Source of the DNA: Terriglobus albidus
GTDB lineage: Bacteria; Acidobacteriota; Terriglobia; Terriglobales; Acidobacteriaceae
Assembly: GCF_008000815.1 (NCBI RefSeq)
Contig: NZ_CP042806.1
Coordinates: forward strand, 2,542,001 to 2,606,000
Direction of reading: 5' to 3'
Length of the DNA stretch: 64,000 bases
Under the pieces are notes generated by a model that was given only the letters and a program-made list of their open reading frames with translations, ran no database searches and was not told the DNA's origin. Of the stretch, positions 44,043 through 53,212 are shown one piece after another. Positions within the stretch are counted from its first letter, which is position 1. The number at the start of each line of letters is the position of its first letter. Made by a program: the position numbers and the translations under genes.

Positions 44043-46753
44043 TGCGATACCTCCTCGGGCTGCTCTGATTGCGCAGCCTCGAGACTTTCTTCGTTCTGCG
44101 CATCCGGATGCTCAACCGAGAAGAGAAGCTCTGTCTTCTGGTCCGCGTCTACGGAGAGATCCAGATGAATCCGCGAGCCTGGACTCACATCTTCCGTAAG
44201 CAGGATCCCCGCAAGCGGCGACAACACCTCGCGCTGCATCACGCGGCCGGCCGGACGAGCTCCGTACTCTGGGTCATAGGAGAGACCTGCGAGAAATTCG
44301 ATAGCGCTGTCTGTTGCTTCCAGGTGCAGTTCCCGATCATCCTGCAGCTTTTTGTCCAGCTTCCGGAGGTGTGTCTCGACAATGCGTCGCAGTTCCTCCA
44401 TGCCCAGTGGATGGAAGGGAATGACCTGCCCGATCCGGTTATAGAGCTCGGGACGCAGGTTGGCTTTGACCGTCTCGAGGATGATCTTCTCGCGCAGTTG
44501 ATTGTCCTCGCCGGCGACCATGGACTCTCGCACCCCCAGGTTCGAGGTGAAGAGCACAACCGTATTGGTAAAGTCGCAGAAGCGTCCCTTGGCATCGGTC
44601 AGTCTGCCTTCATCAAGCACGCCAAGCAACAGATCGAGAATCGCGGGATGTCCTTTCTCCACCTCGTCGAAGAGGACGATGGAGTAAGGAGCGCGGCGTA
44701 CCTGCTCTGTCAGGAAGCCACCTTCGTCCGAGCCGACCAGGCCAGGCCGTGACCCAATCAGCCCGGCGGCCGATGAGGCGTCCTTATACTCGCCCATATC
44801 GATGCGGATCAACGCGCTCTCATCGTCGAAGAGTGACTCCGCCAGTGCCTTGGCCAGTTCTGTCTTGCCGACACCTGTCGGGCCTACAAAGAGGAACGAT
44901 GCAGGCGAGCGTTTGAGCTGCAGGTCGGTACGCATGCGCCGTGCCGCTTCAGAGACAGCATGAATCGCTTCCGATTGACCATAAACGCGCTCTGCCAGGC
45001 GATCTTCCAGGTGTACGAGCCGTTCCCGCTCGCTCTCCAGCATGCGGGAGGCCGGTACTCCTGAACGCTCAGCAACAACTTCAGCGATATGTTCCGGAAG
45101 AACTTTGTCGGCAATCAATGTGTTTTCGCTGGCGCTTTCACGCGAGAGCTGTAGCTTCTGTTCCAGATCATCCCGCTGTTCTTCCAGGTGCTTGAGTGTG
45201 CCATAGCGAATCTCAGCGGCTCTGGTGACATCGCCTACACCTTCCGCGGAGGCAAGCAGGCGGCGCTGTTCCTCGATTGCCTGTGCCGTCCGCCCCAGTT
45301 CAATGCGCGCTGAGCGCTGCTTCTCCCATGCATCGGCATCGGCGGCGATCTTCGGTTCCAGCGCGGCGATCTCGGATTCGAGCTCTGTTATCTGCCGGCT
45401 TTGTGCGGCCGAAGGGCGGGGAAGCGACCGCAGCGTCTCCAGTTCGGCTCGTTTGCGGGTCAGCAGGCGCTCCTGCTGATCGAGCGCAGTCGGCCGCGAT
45501 TCCAATTGCATCCGCAACCGCGCCGTGGCTGCATCGATCACATCGATTGCCTTGTCCGGCAGGAAGCGGTCACGCATGTAGCGGCGTGAAAGTTTAATTG
45601 CGGCATGAAGCGCCTCGTCGGTAAGGTCAACCCCATGGAAGATGGCATAGCGCTCACGGATACCGCGCAGGATATAGACCATGGACTCATCGGTCGGCTC
45701 ACCGACCTGCACCCGCTCAAACCGCCGTGCCAGGGCACCGTCCTTTTCGATCCGTTCTCGGTACTCGTCGAAGGTGGTGGCTCCCACACAGCGCAGCTCT
45801 CCGCGGGCGAGCGCGGGCTTCAGAATATTGGCTGCGTCCATGCCGCCCTCGGTTCCACCGGCTCCGACAAGCTGATGGATCTCATCGAGGAAGAGGATGA
45901 TCTCGCCCTTGCGCAGGCGAACCTCATCGACGACGGCTTTAATCCGCTCCTCAAATTCACCACGGTACTTCGCTCCGGCGACAAGTCCCATCAGGTCGAG
46001 GGCGACGACGCGGCAGCGCTTCATGCTTTCGGGCACATCCTGGGAGGCAATGCGGATAGCAAGCGCTTCGACAATAGCAGTCTTGCCCGTTCCAGGATCG
46101 CCAACCAGGACCGGATTCGACTTCGTCTTACGCAACAGCGTCTGGATCAGTTGGCGCACCTCTTCGTCACGGCCGAAGACCGGCATAAGTTCACCGGCCG
46201 CCGCAGCGGCTGTGAGGTCGCGCCCAAACCGGTCAAGCATCTTCGTGCCGCTCTCAAGATCGCTCCTGGAGGGCTGCTGGTTCACGGTTGCCTGAGCACG
46301 TGAAGATGTCGAAGCGGGAGCCACGGTTCCGCGAATGTCTTCGAGCGTAATGCCGGCTTTACGAAAGTCGCTCCGCAGGTCGTTGTGTCCTGTTGCTAGA
46401 GCTGCTTCGAGGACATCGATTGGCTCTGCCGAAGGACGTCGATGACTATCGGCGATCTTGAAGGATTCCGCCAGCAACGTACGCAATGTCTGCGACGCAA
46501 GCGGCCTGCGACCGGATTCAAGTGTCTGCTGCGAGAGCTGGTCGGCGCGGCGCGACAGGGCATCGAGCAGAAGCGTGAGGTTGATCTGCTTTTGCAGCAG
46601 AACCTGCTTCAGGCTGCCATCTTCTGTATCGATCAGACGAAGCAGCAGGTGCTCGGGTTGAATCAGTGCTTGCCGTCTATCTTCGGCCAATAACCGGGCG
46701 CCGGCGAGACCTGACTCCATCTCATCGGACAGCTTGCTTAGATCGAGTGCCAT
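44039..46753 (-). CDS. tssH: T6SS sheath disassembly ATPase ClpV
   Basis: The protein (904 aa) has an N-terminal Clp_N domain ([10 protein letters not shown]) and two AAA+ modules: Walker A GDPGTGKT at 218-225 and GPTGVGKT near 620, Walker [10 protein letters not shown] and [10 protein letters not shown] ClpB-type coiled-coil region ([12 protein letters not shown]) lies between them. In T6SS it pulls contracted TssB/TssC apart for reuse. Its position between tssK and the FHA fusion supports ClpV rather than the general chaperone ClpB. Length is typical. Confidence 0.9.
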   Translation of the reverse strand: MALDLSKLSDEMESGLAGARLLAEDRRQALIQPEHLLLRLIDTEDGSLKQVLLQKQINLTLLLDALSRRADQLSQQTLESGRRPLASQTLRTLLAESFKIADSHRRPSAEPIDVLEAALATGHNDLRSDFRKAGITLEDIRGTVAPASTSSRAQATVNQQPSRSDLESGTKMLDRFGRDLTAAAAAGELMPVFGRDEEVRQLIQTLLRKTKSNPVLVGDPGTGKTAIVEALAIRIASQDVPESMKRCRVVALDLMGLVAGAKYRGEFEERIKAVVDEVRLRKGEIILFLDEIHQLVGAGGTEGGMDAANILKPALARGELRCVGATTFDEYRERIEKDGALARRFERVQVGEPTDESMVYILRGIRERYAIFHGVDLTDEALHAAIKLSRRYMRDRFLPDKAIDVIDAATARLRMQLESRPTALDQQERLLTRKRAELETLRSLPRPSAAQSRQITELESEIAALEPKIAADADAWEKQRSARIELGRTAQAIEEQRRLLASAEGVGDVTRAAEIRYGTLKHLEEQRDDLEQKLQLSRESASENTLIADKVLPEHIAEVVAERSGVPASRMLESERERLVHLEDRLAERVYGQSEAIHAVSEAARRMRTDLQLKRSPASFLFVGPTGVGKTELAKALAESLFDDESALIRIDMGEYKDASSAAGLIGSRPGLVGSDEGGFLTEQVRRAPYSIVLFDEVEKGHPAILDLLLGVLDEGRLTDAKGRFCDFTNTVVLFTSNLGVRESMVAGEDNQLREKIILETVKANLRPELYNRIGQVIPFHPLGMEELRRIVETHLRKLDKKLQDDRELHLEATDSAIEFLAGLSYDPEYGARPAGRVMQREVLSPLAGILLTEDVSPGSRIHLDLSVDADQKTELLFSVEHPDAQNEESLEAAQSEQPEEVSQ

Positions 46754-46771
46754 CTTCCCTCCGTTTCCCGT

Positions 46772-48544
46772 TTATTCCAAACGCCGGCGACGCGGACGTT
46801 CATTCACTTCCGATGAGTTGGGCATGCTGTCTCGCGGCATCCACGGCGGCTGGACGTCGATCGCGTCATCGGCGAGCGGCTGGATGGGCGTTACAGATTT
46901 GCGATGATTGGCCGGAATCGGCGCCGCGCGACGGTAACTCTCTACCGGAGCCGCAGTGGCTGCCACCATTGCAGGTTCTCTGGGGAGATCTGTACGGTCG
47001 ATGCCACGAGCTTCCGGTGATTCGCGATTGCCGGCGTAGAAGCGATGACGTGTGAACAGCAGCGCCGTATGCACGGTGTGATACGAGGGAACCGTCACAC
47101 GCAGATCGGTGATGGTGGGCACATCCGGCGCCTCGAAATCGATCTCGATGTTGAACTGTTCATCCAGCTTGGCTTCGCCTGAGAGGATCAGGCTTTCACG
47201 GCGGAAGCCGGAGCCCTCGTTGATGCGGATCTCGGCTCCGATCGTAATTCCTCGCAGCCACGGCTTATTGCGGTCACCGACCAGGATCAGGCGATAGCGG
47301 TCGCGGCCCTCGAGCCGCAGGTTCGAGAAGAAGATGGTCATCTCGTCCGCGATGCCCTGAACACGAGCCGGCCGAGCTGCAAGACGATAGAGAACCTTTC
47401 CGCCGCGATCGAAGATGAAGTTCGCACTCTCGATCGCCGTGCTCTTCCTGAAGTCGATGTACTTGCCTTCGAGCGCGAGCTCCAGCTTTTCAAGGTTCAG
47501 CAGCGATTGCAGTGATTTCTTGATCTCGATGGCGAGATTCGCATCGAGCTTGATGGTGCGGCCCTGCTGCAGCATGTGTTTCTGCAGCTCGAGCAGGCCA
47601 AGGAACTCGCTCTCTCCGGTCTCGCGCAGCGTGTCATAGTACTGCTGCATGCCAGTGGCGATGTCGAAGAAGATCGCTGCCGAGTGCAGCATGCGGCGCA
47701 CGCGGCTGAAGAAACGGTCCGGCGGCTGGGTGCGGTCCAGAAGATCATAGGCCGTATTCTGCAGCTCAAGCACCATGCGTTCCGCAAACTGGATGGAGTC
47801 GCGGTCTACCTCTGTCTCAAGCCCGCGTTCGGTGAAGATCACCATAAACTCGCGCATAGCGCGATGGAGTTCCGCATACGCAGAGGCGAGACGGTTGATG
47901 CTCTCAACGATACGGCGCGCTCCACTCATCAACTCTGAGTGGGCGGCGAGAGTGATACAGGAAGGGATGAACTGCGGGTCGGCCTCAAACATCATGCCGG
48001 TCGCAGGCCGGCGGATGCGAGCGACGGCGACACTTTGTTGTAGCTCTGCTGCAGTGACATCGAGTGCGATACGGAAGCTCGGTACACGCTCCGTCCGCAT
48101 CTGGGGATTGAACGAATCCGCCGCGCCATCTGTCTTGAGCCGTTCCGAAGGATTGCTGACCACGTATACGACGGCCTCCGCAACCCCGGCAAGTTCCTCT
48201 TTATTGAAACGCGTGCTGATGCTCCCAACCGCATCCAGATCAATCACAATGCCTGAAGGGCTGATTCCACGGACACGAGAAACGGAGATATCCAGGGCCT
48301 CGGCGGTTTCGTGCAGCGCGACTTCAGGATCGAAACGTGAGGTTCCGAGGTCGGTCTCGGGCAGACGAATACCGCCGCCGATCAGTCCGTAGCCTGGAGT
48401 GAGGTAGCGAACGCCCCAGGAGACAAGGGATTCGAGATAGCGCTCCTGGCGGAGAAAGTGCTCGGGCGTGAGCAGCATTCCGTGTTCCCAGTTAACAGAG
48501 CGAAGGGTCAACGTGCTATCGGTCTCAGGTCGAATGTCATGCAT
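46772..48544 (-). CDS. tssK: T6SS baseplate protein TssK
   Basis: This 590-residue protein carries the TssK N-terminal signature (VNWEHGMLLTPEHFLRQERY) and the expected middle and neck domains. In other systems TssK links the baseplate wedges to the TssL/TssM membrane complex. It is about 140 residues longer than usual. The extra C-terminal part (from about 515) is Pro/Arg-rich and probably disordered, ending RPRRRRLE. The ATG at 48544 overlaps the end of tssG by 8 bp. An upstream extension in the same frame would run over tssG. Confidence 0.85.
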   Translation of the reverse strand: MHDIRPETDSTLTLRSVNWEHGMLLTPEHFLRQERYLESLVSWGVRYLTPGYGLIGGGIRLPETDLGTSRFDPEVALHETAEALDISVSRVRGISPSGIVIDLDAVGSISTRFNKEELAGVAEAVVYVVSNPSERLKTDGAADSFNPQMRTERVPSFRIALDVTAAELQQSVAVARIRRPATGMMFEADPQFIPSCITLAAHSELMSGARRIVESINRLASAYAELHRAMREFMVIFTERGLETEVDRDSIQFAERMVLELQNTAYDLLDRTQPPDRFFSRVRRMLHSAAIFFDIATGMQQYYDTLRETGESEFLGLLELQKHMLQQGRTIKLDANLAIEIKKSLQSLLNLEKLELALEGKYIDFRKSTAIESANFIFDRGGKVLYRLAARPARVQGIADEMTIFFSNLRLEGRDRYRLILVGDRNKPWLRGITIGAEIRINEGSGFRRESLILSGEAKLDEQFNIEIDFEAPDVPTITDLRVTVPSYHTVHTALLFTRHRFYAGNRESPEARGIDRTDLPREPAMVAATAAPVESYRRAAPIPANHRKSVTPIQPLADDAIDVQPPWMPRDSMPNSSEVNERPRRRRLE

Positions 48545-49541
48545 GGCTAGCTCCGGACCATGTCTCTTGTGCGGCGGAAGTATGTTCCGCGCGGACATGT
48601 GTTGGTAGATCGGGTGTGGCATCCAGTGCCATACCCATGTGAGTGTTGATACCGAGGCGGGCATTGTGTTGGGCAAAGCCCAGGCGAGGTGCTTGCCGAA
48701 GATCCTCAACCAGCCAGCGAACCTCAAAGATCGTTGAAACAGGAAGAATCAGATCAAGGACGCGCCGTAGAAGGGTGCGTCCTTCCGTGGTCTCCTCAAA
48801 CCGCTCATAATCCACCAGCGTGGCCGGGCCGACTTCAACCTGCAGCACCGCCAGGTCCTCGGCTCCATCGCCAAGAAGCAGATCCATACCGAGCCGCGAG
48901 GCGCGATAACCCAGTCGAGAAAGCACTTCTTTTGGGAGAATGCTCTGCGATGGACGATAGGAGAGGGAATTGACTCTCAGACCAAGCAATACCTCAAGCA
49001 GAAAACAGCATCCATTCTCGGAGCACGAGAGCTGCGGGATTTGCGCAACAACCGATGCAAGTGGATACCATGTCGTGCGCGGCCAGAGCTCGGCATCGAT
49101 ACCGAACAGCGATAGCCAGCGAGCACACGCATCTGGAGCATCCGGTCCAATCCGGAACAGGGGCGCGCCTTCATAGAACCAGTGCCTTAGTTTCTCGAGC
49201 GGGTCGTCAACAACCTGCAATATCTCCCGCGTGCCGGCCTCACGTTCTCCGCCGGAGTCCCACATGCCTGTCGGCAGCGCATGGACAAAGCCCGTGCCGG
49301 AGACATCCAGCTCGACCGGCGTGCCCGGTGTCAGTGGAGTTCCTGGCGCGGGAGCCTGGCGCACAATGGTCCCTGCCGGAGTTGCCTGCAGGCCGACACG
49401 GCGTAACGTAATCCGCTGCGGGCTTACTCCCCGCGCCTGCAATGAGAGCAGCGCAGAGTCCAGGGAGTGCCGGTGAGCATGATTGCCGGTAACAAAGTTT
49501 GGCATCAACCGGACTGGCGATGTGTGTGCTAGTTCTTCCAT
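48537..49541 (-). CDS. tssG: T6SS baseplate protein TssG with N-terminal PASTA-like domain
   Basis: The protein (334 aa) lies between tssF and tssK, the usual tssG position, and shows TssG-like features (RLMPNFVTGN near the start; PLFRIGPDAPDACARWLSLFGID; LNARLGIN-type end, QAPRLGFAQHNARLGIN). Residues about 24-82 read as a PASTA-like domain: SLDSALLSLQARGV, GTIVRQAPAPGTPLTPGTPV, ELDVSG. PASTA domains normally bind muropeptides in penicillin-binding proteins and kinases. Its presence in a cytoplasmic wedge protein is odd. It overlaps tssF by 13 bp and tssK by 8 bp. Confidence 0.75.
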   Translation of the reverse strand: MEELAHTSPVRLMPNFVTGNHAHRHSLDSALLSLQARGVSPQRITLRRVGLQATPAGTIVRQAPAPGTPLTPGTPVELDVSGTGFVHALPTGMWDSGGEREAGTREILQVVDDPLEKLRHWFYEGAPLFRIGPDAPDACARWLSLFGIDAELWPRTTWYPLASVVAQIPQLSCSENGCCFLLEVLLGLRVNSLSYRPSQSILPKEVLSRLGYRASRLGMDLLLGDGAEDLAVLQVEVGPATLVDYERFEETTEGRTLLRRVLDLILPVSTIFEVRWLVEDLRQAPRLGFAQHNARLGINTHMGMALDATPDLPTHVRAEHTSAAQETWSGASHA

Positions 49542-51223
49542 ACGAACTGCACCTCCAGTTCCAGCCCCTGTACCAGCCGTGATCGAAGCGATGTCTCTAC
49601 CTGCGACCGCAGCATCGGTAACTCGATCTCCGGCTTATCAAATGCTTGGGTGTCCAACGTGAGCAGCAGTCGCTCCACCCTGCGCAACCCGCCTTCGCGA
49701 CGCTCCAAACCGGAGCTGATGGAGGCCGCCACGATTCTGCGGTCGAGAGCAAGGGCAGAGGTTTCGAGGTCAGTGCGTGTCACGATGCGGCCGCGAGTCA
49801 GCAAAGCATCGGCAAACCGGCGCTCCGCACTGGCAAGACTCTCTACGTTGGCTCCGCCGGCAGCCGCAGTGAATGGTGCGAGCCGGATGCCGGTCATGGC
49901 TGCGGCATGCGCAAACCCGGTAATGTCTCCCGGGCCAACCTGGTTTCCGAGTTCGCCATTGGTGAGCCAAAGACGAACGTTCGCGCGATCATGGGATGAT
50001 CCGTCCGGATTGGTGCCCGGATACAGCGTCAGCTTGCCATTGTGCAGGGCAAAGCGGCCAGCATGCGACTTCGTGCGCGGGTATAGAACCGATTCATAGG
50101 GCTCGTTCTCCACGCTCATGATGGAGAGCGGTGCAACCAGATACTCCGGTGTATCGCTTTGGCGTGTGACTGGGATAGAGGTGCCATCCTTGTCAAAGTC
50201 CACCGTCTGGTTGCGCGCATAGACGTTGGATGCGGTCATGCTATGCAGCAGGATGCCATTGACCGCATGATGCAACGTCGGTGTCCCTTTGGGCATGGAG
50301 ATCTTGATCCACAGCCTGGGCTCATCGAGCAGCCGCGAGGCATCTCGATTCAGCAGCCGAGAGAGCGCAGGCTCCAGTAACCGCGGGCAGCGGCACAGGA
50401 ATCGATCTCCGGCATACATCGGAGGGAAGACAAACTGGCGCCCGCTGTAAAAGCCATCCGGAATGCTTGGAAGTGCGGCGTCAAGATGCGAAACCTCCTC
50501 GCCCTGGTGAAGTTGGAATGCGAGTTGATAGACTCCGCCATTCGTACGCTTCGGACGCAGCAAGCCCCCGCTTGAAAGATCGCCGTTCTCATCGAAGATC
50601 CACCATGACTCATTGCAGAGAGCATGTTGCACCGGATAGCTGCCGGGGCCGAGGTCGAAAAAGATGCCGTGCCGGTTGAGCAGGGATGGCGAAAGATTTT
50701 CTATGGCAAGGAAGAGTGCTGGATATGGCCCAAGGCCGATGGGCGTGGGCTCCATCGAGGGCCGCATTGCCTGAACGGCTTCGCTCATCTCGACGCCCGT
50801 CAACAGGCGGAGGCTCTGGTCCTGATAACTCAGAGCGAAGGCTATACGCGCTTGCGAGATTTCGACGGTAGCATCCAGACCGAACGTAAGTCGCTCGCCT
50901 GAGGCAGCTACCGCATTCAGCTCGGTTCCGTTACGAAGAATGCGCGGCTCCGGCTGATGGCTGACAAACCGGACAGCAGCCTGCGCAGGCCGGGCCAGAT
51001 ATTGCTGAACATTGAGCCCATCCATCAGCTCATGAAGCAGTGCACCACGCAGTTGATCGGTATCGCCGTAAATCTGATCGACCTGTTGCGCAACGGTACG
51101 GAACAGGACCGCCAACAGCGGATCGATCGTATCCGTGCTGACGCCGAAGTCCTTAACGCGGCGCCGGAAGTCATCGCGAAGTTTACGGTCAATCTCGAGA
51201 ACGCTTGGTGTCTGTGGGCTCAC
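49529..51223 (-). CDS. tssF: T6SS baseplate protein TssF
   Basis: The protein (564 aa) has the TssF N-terminal pattern (FRRRVKDFGVSTDTIDPLLAVLFRTVAQQ, AQAAVRFVSHQPEP) and the central and C-terminal wedge domains seen in gp6-related proteins (for example ITGFAHAAAMTGIRLAPFT). TssF and TssG form the wedge core around the spike. The N-terminus differs from the proteobacterial YYxxEL start, so it is a divergent member. It overlaps tssG and follows tssE by 31 bp. Confidence 0.82.
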   Translation of the reverse strand: MSPQTPSVLEIDRKLRDDFRRRVKDFGVSTDTIDPLLAVLFRTVAQQVDQIYGDTDQLRGALLHELMDGLNVQQYLARPAQAAVRFVSHQPEPRILRNGTELNAVAASGERLTFGLDATVEISQARIAFALSYQDQSLRLLTGVEMSEAVQAMRPSMEPTPIGLGPYPALFLAIENLSPSLLNRHGIFFDLGPGSYPVQHALCNESWWIFDENGDLSSGGLLRPKRTNGGVYQLAFQLHQGEEVSHLDAALPSIPDGFYSGRQFVFPPMYAGDRFLCRCPRLLEPALSRLLNRDASRLLDEPRLWIKISMPKGTPTLHHAVNGILLHSMTASNVYARNQTVDFDKDGTSIPVTRQSDTPEYLVAPLSIMSVENEPYESVLYPRTKSHAGRFALHNGKLTLYPGTNPDGSSHDRANVRLWLTNGELGNQVGPGDITGFAHAAAMTGIRLAPFTAAAGGANVESLASAERRFADALLTRGRIVTRTDLETSALALDRRIVAASISSGLERREGGLRRVERLLLTLDTQAFDKPEIELPMLRSQVETSLRSRLVQGLELEVQFVWKN

Positions 51224-51254
51224 AACTGCTACCTCTTCTAGACGCAGATATCTT

Positions 51255-51617
51255 CTATCGCTCGGGGACTACGCTGGTGGTAATGCGCTCCTGCGAGGAA
51301 ATGTCTTCCAACGTAATTGCATAGGTGTCGACGTCCCGCCCGGCGCTCAGCTCGCGAACGACTTCGGTCACGGCATAGCCCGTGATCTGAAGTTCGGTGA
51401 GCGACTGATTAATGCGTTCCATGGCGAGCTGCGCCGCGTCCGCGCGTAGCCGCGCATCTTCAAACAGATCGCGAAGGCCAAAGTTGGGACATGCCTTCCA
51501 GGATCCTTGCGGTGTTCTCGCCATCATCTGGAGCAACGAGATCAATGCCGCGGAGCGTTCACTCCGTCTTAATAGGCCGTTCTCCTGCAGACGCATGGGA
51601 AATGAAAGGGACGACAT
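51255..51617 (-). CDS. tssE: T6SS baseplate protein TssE (gp25-like)
   Basis: This 120-residue protein has the GPW/gp25 lysozyme-like wedge fold: polar N-terminus (MSSLSFPMRLQENGLLRR), NFGLRDLFED, then a basic/hydrophobic end region with VTEVVRELSAG and YAITLEDI. TssE starts sheath assembly. The methionine at 51617 is taken as start. An earlier in-frame start at 51647 would add ten residues without family support. It sits between the Hcp pair and tssF, a common order. Confidence 0.8.
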   Translation of the reverse strand: MSSLSFPMRLQENGLLRRSERSAALISLLQMMARTPQGSWKACPNFGLRDLFEDARLRADAAQLAMERINQSLTELQITGYAVTEVVRELSAGRDVDTYAITLEDISSQERITTSVVPER

Positions 51618-51696
51618 AACGATCACCAGAGCGGGGGCGTGGGGCATCTGGACCGCGGCCGGGGGGAGGACCGCGGTCCAGGGTCGGGGGAGTTAG

Positions 51697-52146
51697 TTAG
51701 TTCGAGAGCATGATGTCGCGGAAGTTCTGCTGGTTCATCTGGGCTTCCAGATCCAGAACCAGGATGTGATTCACACCGGCATGATCCTCATCCTTAAGCT
51801 GGGTCTCGCTCTGATATGGGTTCAGCGTGTGGAAGCCGCTGATCCAGCCGTTGAAGTTGTAGGAGGCCAGGGCATCCTGGTGCGAGTCGTCCTTCCAGAA
51901 CTCAAGCTTGATCGGCTTCACCTTGTCGCGGGTGACGACGTTCGACAGGTTGAAGAGATTGCTCATGGTCGAGAAAGGGATGTTGGTGTCGTCGTGGAAG
52001 TCGACGTACACGCGAATGTCCGTGTTCAGAGAGCCCATCTGGGGCATGCCGGCGCGGTCTTTATCCGTCGAAAATGCCACCTGGATCGAGAGGCAATCGA
52101 ACTTCTGTCCGTCAATGGTGCAGGTGCTGCGATATGGAGCTGCCAT
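51697..52146 (-). CDS. hcp: T6SS tube protein Hcp, copy 2
   Basis: This 149-residue Hcp-like protein matches the next copy closely (TCTIDGQKFDCLSIQVAF, MGSLNTDIRVYVDFHDDTNIPFSTM, VTRDKVKPIKLEFWKDDSHQDALASYNFNGWI, MNQQNFRDIMLSN). It is the third of the operon's Hcp genes counted from the far end and lies 80 bp from tssE. Differences from copy 3 centre on the surface loop around residues 115-130 (NPYQSETQLKDEDHAG), so mixed or effector-specific rings are possible. Confidence 0.82.
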   Translation of the reverse strand: MAAPYRSTCTIDGQKFDCLSIQVAFSTDKDRAGMPQMGSLNTDIRVYVDFHDDTNIPFSTMSNLFNLSNVVTRDKVKPIKLEFWKDDSHQDALASYNFNGWISGFHTLNPYQSETQLKDEDHAGVNHILVLDLEAQMNQQNFRDIMLSN

Positions 52147-52227
52147 TTGGGGGAATCCTTTCGGCTGTGCGCGAATTGCGCGAGATCATTTTTTGCGAGC
52201 AGAGCGTGGACGTTCGTGCCGAAGTCC

Positions 52228-52704
52228 TTAGTTGCTCAGGCGGATGTCCTGGAAGTTCTGCTGATTTAATGCCGGCTCGATATCGAGTACGAGCATGTGA
52301 TTCAACGTGGGCGAGGTGCCTTCGGCAAGAACGTCTTCCGTGCTGCCGGCCTGTGTACGGGTCAGGAAGTCAAGAGGGTTTGAGGTCTCGAAGCGGCGGA
52401 TCCAGCCGTTGAAGCTATAGGAAATCAGCGCATCCTGCTGCGAGTCGTCTTTCCAGAATTCGATCTTTACCGGCTTGATCTTGTCGCGGGTAACGACATT
52501 GGCCAGATCGAACAGGTGCTTAACCGTCGAGAAGGGGAGGTTTTGGTCATCGTGAAGATCAGCCCATACACGGATCTTGGTCGAAAGCGAACCCATCTGG
52601 GCAACGCCTGCGCGATCCTTGGCGGTGTTGAACTTCACGCTGGTTGTGACGGCCTGAAACTTCTGGCCATCGATAGTAACTGTCGTACGATATGGATTTG
52701 CCAT
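52228..52704 (-). CDS. hcp: T6SS tube protein Hcp, copy 3
   Basis: The protein (158 aa) has the same core as copy 2 (TIDGQKFQAVTTSVKF, AQMGSLSTKIRVWADLH, LFDLANVVTRDKIKPV, FWKDDSQQDALISYSFNGWI, ALNQQNFQDIRLSN) but a longer loop before the C-terminal strand. The style (FWKDD, short N-terminus) is closer to non-proteobacterial TssD proteins than to classical Hcp. It lies 81 bp upstream of copy 2, suggesting tandem duplication. Confidence 0.82.
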   Translation of the reverse strand: MANPYRTTVTIDGQKFQAVTTSVKFNTAKDRAGVAQMGSLSTKIRVWADLHDDQNLPFSTVKHLFDLANVVTRDKIKPVKIEFWKDDSQQDALISYSFNGWIRRFETSNPLDFLTRTQAGSTEDVLAEGTSPTLNHMLVLDIEPALNQQNFQDIRLSN

Positions 52705-52744
52705 GAGCTCTCCTTAGTGTGATTGGCGAGATTGTCCTTTCGTA

Positions 52745-53188
52745 CTAGACCGAATCGCCGGGTCGTATAAGTTTTTGAAGCAGGGATTGCACCCGGTTTG
52801 CCACATACTGCAAAGCCCCCGGGGCTGAAGAACCCTCGGCATCGGTCGTGCGGAGTGCCTGCAGATTCTCGTCGTGCGCCAGGGCTTGGGCTTGCTTCCC
52901 CTCCGCGCGATCTTGTTGATATGAGGCAGCGTGCTCCTCGCCCGCATTCTGAATAGCTTGTGTTACAGGAGAATGAGGTTGCACACCACGTGATGTTCCT
53001 CGCATCGAAAGCGTGACACCATTCGCATGAGGATCCATGCCGGCTGCTTTGCGCTGCTCGGCATCACGTGCTGCGGAACCTGCGGCAATACGGAAGTTGG
53101 GGCGCTCTTCAAGTGCGGAATCGTTCTCCGCACCCTCAGCAGCGCTACCCGGACGCAGACCATGTATGGTGAATCTCAACTGGGCCAT
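52745..53188 (-). CDS. Unknown small protein between TssC and Hcp genes
   Basis: This 147-residue protein has an N-terminal segment that may fold (MAQLRFTIHGLRPGSAAE). Most of the rest is a Gln/Ala/Glu-rich, probably disordered or helical stretch, ending in a short amphipathic helix (ALQYVANRVQSLLQKLIRPG). There is no signal or cysteine. I do not recognise it. Position between sheath and tube genes suggests a tube-associated accessory factor, or a non-homologous counterpart of a missing small Tss subunit. Neither can be shown. Confidence 0.6.
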   Translation of the reverse strand: MAQLRFTIHGLRPGSAAEGAENDSALEERPNFRIAAGSAARDAEQRKAAGMDPHANGVTLSMRGTSRGVQPHSPVTQAIQNAGEEHAASYQQDRAEGKQAQALAHDENLQALRTTDAEGSSAPGALQYVANRVQSLLQKLIRPGDSV

Positions 53189-53212
53189 GTTCGACGCTCT
53201 GTATGATTTGAA

